Assembly: GCF_047948215.1 (NCBI RefSeq)
Contig: NC_134461.1
Coordinates: forward strand, 88,904,245-88,968,244
Length of the DNA: 64,000 bases
Source: Lycorma delicatula
Lineage: Eukaryota > Arthropoda > Insecta > Hemiptera > Fulgoridae
Direction of reading: 5' to 3'
Shown here: piece after piece, positions 60,180 through 64,000 of the stretch
Position numbering within the stretch: the stretch's first letter is position 1
How the letters are laid out: every line of letters starts with the position of its first letter
Notes under the pieces: model-generated
Seen by the model: only the letters and a program-made list of their open reading frames with translations
Databases searched by the model: none
Told to the model about the DNA's origin: nothing
Translations under genes and position numbers: made by a program

Positions 60180-61970
60180 AATTTTCTCTGGGCTAATGAC
60201 CAAAGCTGTTGATACCCAGTGTTTCATAATACAAAATTCAACAAAAAAAAATATATAAGAAACACTTACCTTAAAAAAATATACTCCCAATTTTTTTTTA
60301 AGTACACTTTTTAAAATCTAAAAAAAAATTCATGAAATATAAATTCTAAATTAGTTACGGTAACTTTTAACTTAAATCTTTCTAAAATAAATTAAAAACT
60401 ATTCTGTTACGTTCACAATATTATTTCGTAATTTATTTTATATATTATGAATAAATTTTACAATAATTTTTGCTTAACACGCAGTATCATATTTTATTAA
60501 ATTTATTACTCTTATTTAATTGTATAATAAATTTTTTTGACATCACTAAATCTTTCTACCCAGACCTGCAGCTGTCAATATCGTCAAAAGAAATTGGAAA
60601 AGAATCAAAAACATCATCGATCAAACGCCTCTTGCAACACATGTTTTCCTTCAGTTTTTTTTTTTTTTTTACCAGATCATTTTCTAATTCACGCTTCAAT
60701 TCCCAACTGAGAAAATATTTACATTATTTAATCATACCCGTAACCTTAAAAATAAAAATCAGCACCGTGTTTAATCACACATTTCTGAAATTATACCCAT
60801 ATTAATTCTGTTCGATTTAAATTTATTTGGTAAGATGATGATGGGCTTAACGACAAAACGGTATATTCAAATTCTTTAACCTGATTTTTTTAAAGACTTA
60901 TTATGTTTTCCCTTTAATCTTTAGCTTGGGTTTTTAGTTATTAAAATTTTTCAGTTTTGTACTTCCTTTCACGATATTTTAGCTGCATTATTGGATTAAT
61001 TCACTAAAATTAAATTAAAGATATTAACTAGAATTTAATTAAAGAATTATAAATTAAGACTGACTAAACTGGTAAATTTTTAACATAGCACGGTAAGTAA
61101 ATATATTTATATATATAAATAACAAGATTTTAAACAGTAAAGTAGACTGTTTTAAACAACCGGATAATAAATCTAACAATAAGTCTAAGTTATTGTAAAA
61201 ATAACATTAAGAAAGGTGATGTATGTGTATCATAAAAATGAATACATTTTATAGTGTCATAAAGAACTGACTACATTATAGTTCAAATTACAATGGACGA
61301 TTTCTTTATATTCTTATAATAACTACGCTCAATAAACTTAGTAAACGGTTATATAATAATGGGTATATATTTTGCATGTTGATTTTTTAGTAAAGAAAAA
61401 AAAACGCCAACAGTAAAGCGTCTTCCTTTTAAAAAAATAAGTTTAATATACCTAATTCGGCTTGTATTATATTTGTAGAATATTTTTTTCGGCAGAAGTG
61501 TGAGGAATATTATTGAATGAGTTTGTTATCTGATGTAAACGATGTAAAAGTTAATATATATTTTTTTAATACATACTCTTTAAACGAAGAAAGTTGTTTT
61601 TATTGTATGATTGAGAACGTCCAGCATTGTCCTTTTTTCGAACTAACCTAAGAAACTTTTAAGTTATGAAAGGACAAAGTGTTTCTTTTATTGCACTTTA
61701 TTGTATTAATCTCTACAATAGAGAATGGTGGTATAGATTAGAAAAAAAGAGGAAGGTATAACATTTTTTAGCTGGGATAAAAGTAGGAACTGAAGGTATG
61801 ATAAGGTTATGTGATTTTGAATAACTAGCCAAATATCTATTCCATCACGTATCACCATCTCTCAATAGCAAAACATCCTTTTTATCACCACGCCAATTGT
61901 GATAACTGTGACGCGTTATCTACATCCTATTCCATCCTACTCAGCACCGCGAGAAGTTGGCGGGAAAATG
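60180..61970. other. AT-rich intergenic sequence
   Basis: No gene recognised. The open frame at 60470-60805 is AT-biased and lacks any motif. Confidence 0.55.
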
Positions 61971-61976
61971 GATACC

Positions 61977-62388
61977 TACAATCAATTCTCAATAACTCGA
62001 ATCCCAAGGGAACAGGAAACTACTTCGAATATAGAGACTATTTTTCAGAATTTTTTTTTAATTACAAAGGTTATAAATTATTTCGAGATACAGAGATGTA
62101 AATGAGCAAACATTGAAATACAGAGGTAAAAATATTTACCTTCATAAAATAAAATTTTCTAGCCAACCTTTTTACACGCCTTAAATAGTAAATGACCCAA
62201 AATTTAGTAAAATATTCTACCTTTTTTTCATAAGTGGATCCACCAAAGTTATGTTTATCACTTCAACTTATGCAGGTAAAATTTCCCACCATAATTTTTT
62301 CCAGTTATCCAAGGTTTTTTTCTTGTAGGTAGGTTTTCGCAAAAAAAATTCGCTTTATCAATGTTCGAATTATTGAGATTCGATTGTA
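61977..62388. mobile_element. pogo/Tigger-like MITE
   Basis: The two ends are inverted repeats of about 25 bp, matching at about 22 positions: CAATCAATTCTCAATAACTC on the left, CAATCGAATCTCAATAATTC on the right as read inward, then GAA. Each end abuts TA, the target duplication of the Tc1/mariner/pogo group. About 410 bp with no transposase. Confidence 0.65.
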
Positions 62389-62429
62389 CAATCTGGAGAT
62401 TGTACAGTCGAATCAACTTTTCTTTATCC

Positions 62430-63000
62430 ATTACCTCATCGTTCAAGTATTATTTCGAGGTTTTGACTAGATCCCCAAAGATTCACGATGAGGGAACAGC
62501 AGCGGCGGCTCATAGCTAAAATTAGTGAGAGTCCTGCTCTAGAATATCTTTTCCTGGGCCTTTTCAAGGCCATGGTTAAAGTTTTCTGTAAAATAAAAAG
62601 AAAAAAAAAGAAATAAATCAAGTAGAATAGCTGAAAGCGGAATATTAATCTAATTATAGTCTTTATCGCATTCAAAAATGTGGTACACGGTTTTTAAGTA
62701 CATTGTGCTTAAAACCCGTATTCAGTTTAACAGAATAAATAATAAAATGTCAATACAGATAATATTTTTTTTAGTATTATTAGATAATTACTAAATAAAA
62801 TGTCCGCTTAAAAACATTATAGTCCAGTGGTGCTTAATTTAAATTTCTATATACTCTGAAACAAATACATAATTATTTTTTACTAATTATCTTCTCTTTC
62901 GTCCTCCCAGCGTGTTTTTGGACAGATTTGGTAATCAAAGATCCTTTGCTTTCTGCCATCTCTGATCCCTACTGAAAAAAATAACTAATATACTCTCATA
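62430..63000. other. intergenic sequence
   Basis: No gene recognised. 62460-62560 is of mixed composition. Confidence 0.5.
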
Positions 63001-63019
63001 TTCCTTCCACCGACTAAAC

Positions 63020-63225
63020 TAGAAAAGGGAACGAACAAGGAAACGTTCCATACACGCGCGGAGTAAAAATAAATTACCTTCCACCAGTATGCCATGGTCG
63101 GAACTACGGGAGCGACAGTGCTCTCTCTCCCTCGCAGCCTCGCGTTCAGCTTCCTATGTGCAGATGCGCACAACAGACACCACGCTGTTGGAACTATGAA
63201 GCGAACAGTTCCATACAAAGATTTT
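63020..63225. other. GC-richer island, possible promoter or transposon piece
   Basis: Contains CACGCGCGGAG, GCTCTCTCTCCCTCGCAGCC and several CpGs, with open frames on both strands (79-92 codons) but no motif. Function unknown. Confidence 0.25.
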
Positions 63226-63229
63226 TGTA

Positions 63230-63715
63230 TCTTTTTCATAAACAGGTGGATGACTACTGACATTAAGCTTAAGGATTATATATTGTACAAGTACAAAGAA
63301 AAAAGGACTCATTATATTATATGTTATCGATGATATCAAGTCGAAATAGGAGGTGCTGCAGTTTTACAGTGCCTATACGCGAGCCGGCACTGGGAAGCAG
63401 TATCTTTCGTGTTGTGTGATTTGGTGGAATACCTCTACTTGTTTGATCGGGCTTGGTACTCTGTATCAAATAATTACATAAAAGCTCAGCCGACTGGAAT
63501 TTTTCTGTCAAACCGATCTTTCTAATACGTTTTAGGAAATACAGATAAATTACTGTTAAAGCTATAATAAATCTACTGGTTAAACAACTTTTCAACAATT
63601 CTGAGGTATGAGAGAAAGTCCTTTGATACTACATAGACTGAAATTAGTTAAAAGTAGATTATTACAATCTAACTAGTTAAAGTTTGTTTAATTGTATTTA
63701 GTCTTCTTCAATGTT
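63230..63715. other. intergenic sequence
   Basis: No gene recognised. 63350-63450 has mixed composition. Confidence 0.5.
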
Positions 63716-63719
63716 AAGA

Positions 63720-64000
63720 GGGAGGCGCGTGGATCACGCTTCCGTAAACTCGGTCAAATAGCTGTGAGGACTACTAAGTAGGACAGAAGAGAGAAAACGT
63801 CCGAAGAAGTGTACATCAAAAGCAAAAGCTGAGCTTTAGTCACTGATGGAAATGCACACCGAGGAATTTGCATTGGCGGTATCCTGACGAGAGGCCTAGC
63901 TGATCTAATGTATACCAGTGTCTAAGGATCAATAAGACACCTACGGTAAAGCCCATTAGGGCTAGGTACGGAGGGGCTTCTGTGACGGTGTGGCGGCGAC
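63720..64000. other. GC-richer sequence running off the window
   Basis: Composition shifts abruptly at about 63720 and stays balanced to the edge. This resembles the leader region at 1.1-1.7 kb in style but not in sequence. It could be the beginning of a retrotransposon in plus orientation. No open frame of note within the visible part. Confidence 0.35.

Overview
This is a eukaryotic, very AT-rich, gene-poor window, most likely from a large insect genome. The evidence is tRNA-derived SINEs with target-site duplications, 5'-truncated non-LTR retrotransposons of several clades, a piggyBac-type transposase relic, a mariner-like scrap, long CA/TA/CT microsatellites, and no operon-like organisation. 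The SINE types and the RT/SINE mixture fit a repeat-rich hemipteran, but that is an impression from memory and is not shown by the sequence. No intact host gene, no canonical tRNA or rRNA, and no CRISPR array was found. The sequence is almost entirely transposon remains and AT-rich filler.

Layout. 1-1.7 kb: minus-strand 5' part (leader plus gag-like ORF1 with CCHC knuckles) of a non-LTR element whose pol lies beyond the left edge. 3-11 kb: a SINE, a long-terminal-inverted-repeat element, microsatellites, a dispersed repeat and two decayed reverse-transcriptase C-termini. 11.5-13 kb: a piggyBac transposase pseudogene whose second catalytic aspartate is histidine. 14-18 kb: SINEs, one with a perfect 16-bp target duplication. 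18-25 kb: a group of inverted-repeat structures (a 1.95-kb foldback and a small hairpin MITE) between two sites of a CGGCTCC-type repeat. 27.6-31.8 kb: a full-length SINE, a 5'-truncated RTE-like LINE with 11-bp target duplications, and another SINE. 33.5-36 kb: degenerate repeats and a mariner-like fragment. 37.7-42.5 kb: three different reverse-transcriptase relics (BovB/RTE-like, R1-like, and a second copy of the RTE-like family), all on the minus strand. 45.6-47.3 kb: a dispersed repeat interrupted by a Jockey-like insertion with 12-bp target duplications. 48.6-49.8 kb: a foldback with about 420-bp arms and a second stem-loop in its spacer. 51.7-64 kb: paired dispersed repeats, SINE pieces, AT-cored hairpins, a possible terminal exon, a pogo/Tigger-like MITE and unexplained GC-richer islands.

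How the parts relate. Two SINE groups with different heads share a 3' tail, which points to one LINE partner mobilising both. That partner is not in this window, because the RTE-like copies here end differently. The long-inverted-repeat elements carry no recognisable transposase and must have been moved in trans if they are transposons. All recognisable coding sequences carry stops, frameshifts or lost catalytic residues. All homology calls come from motif recognition by eye; no database was searched.
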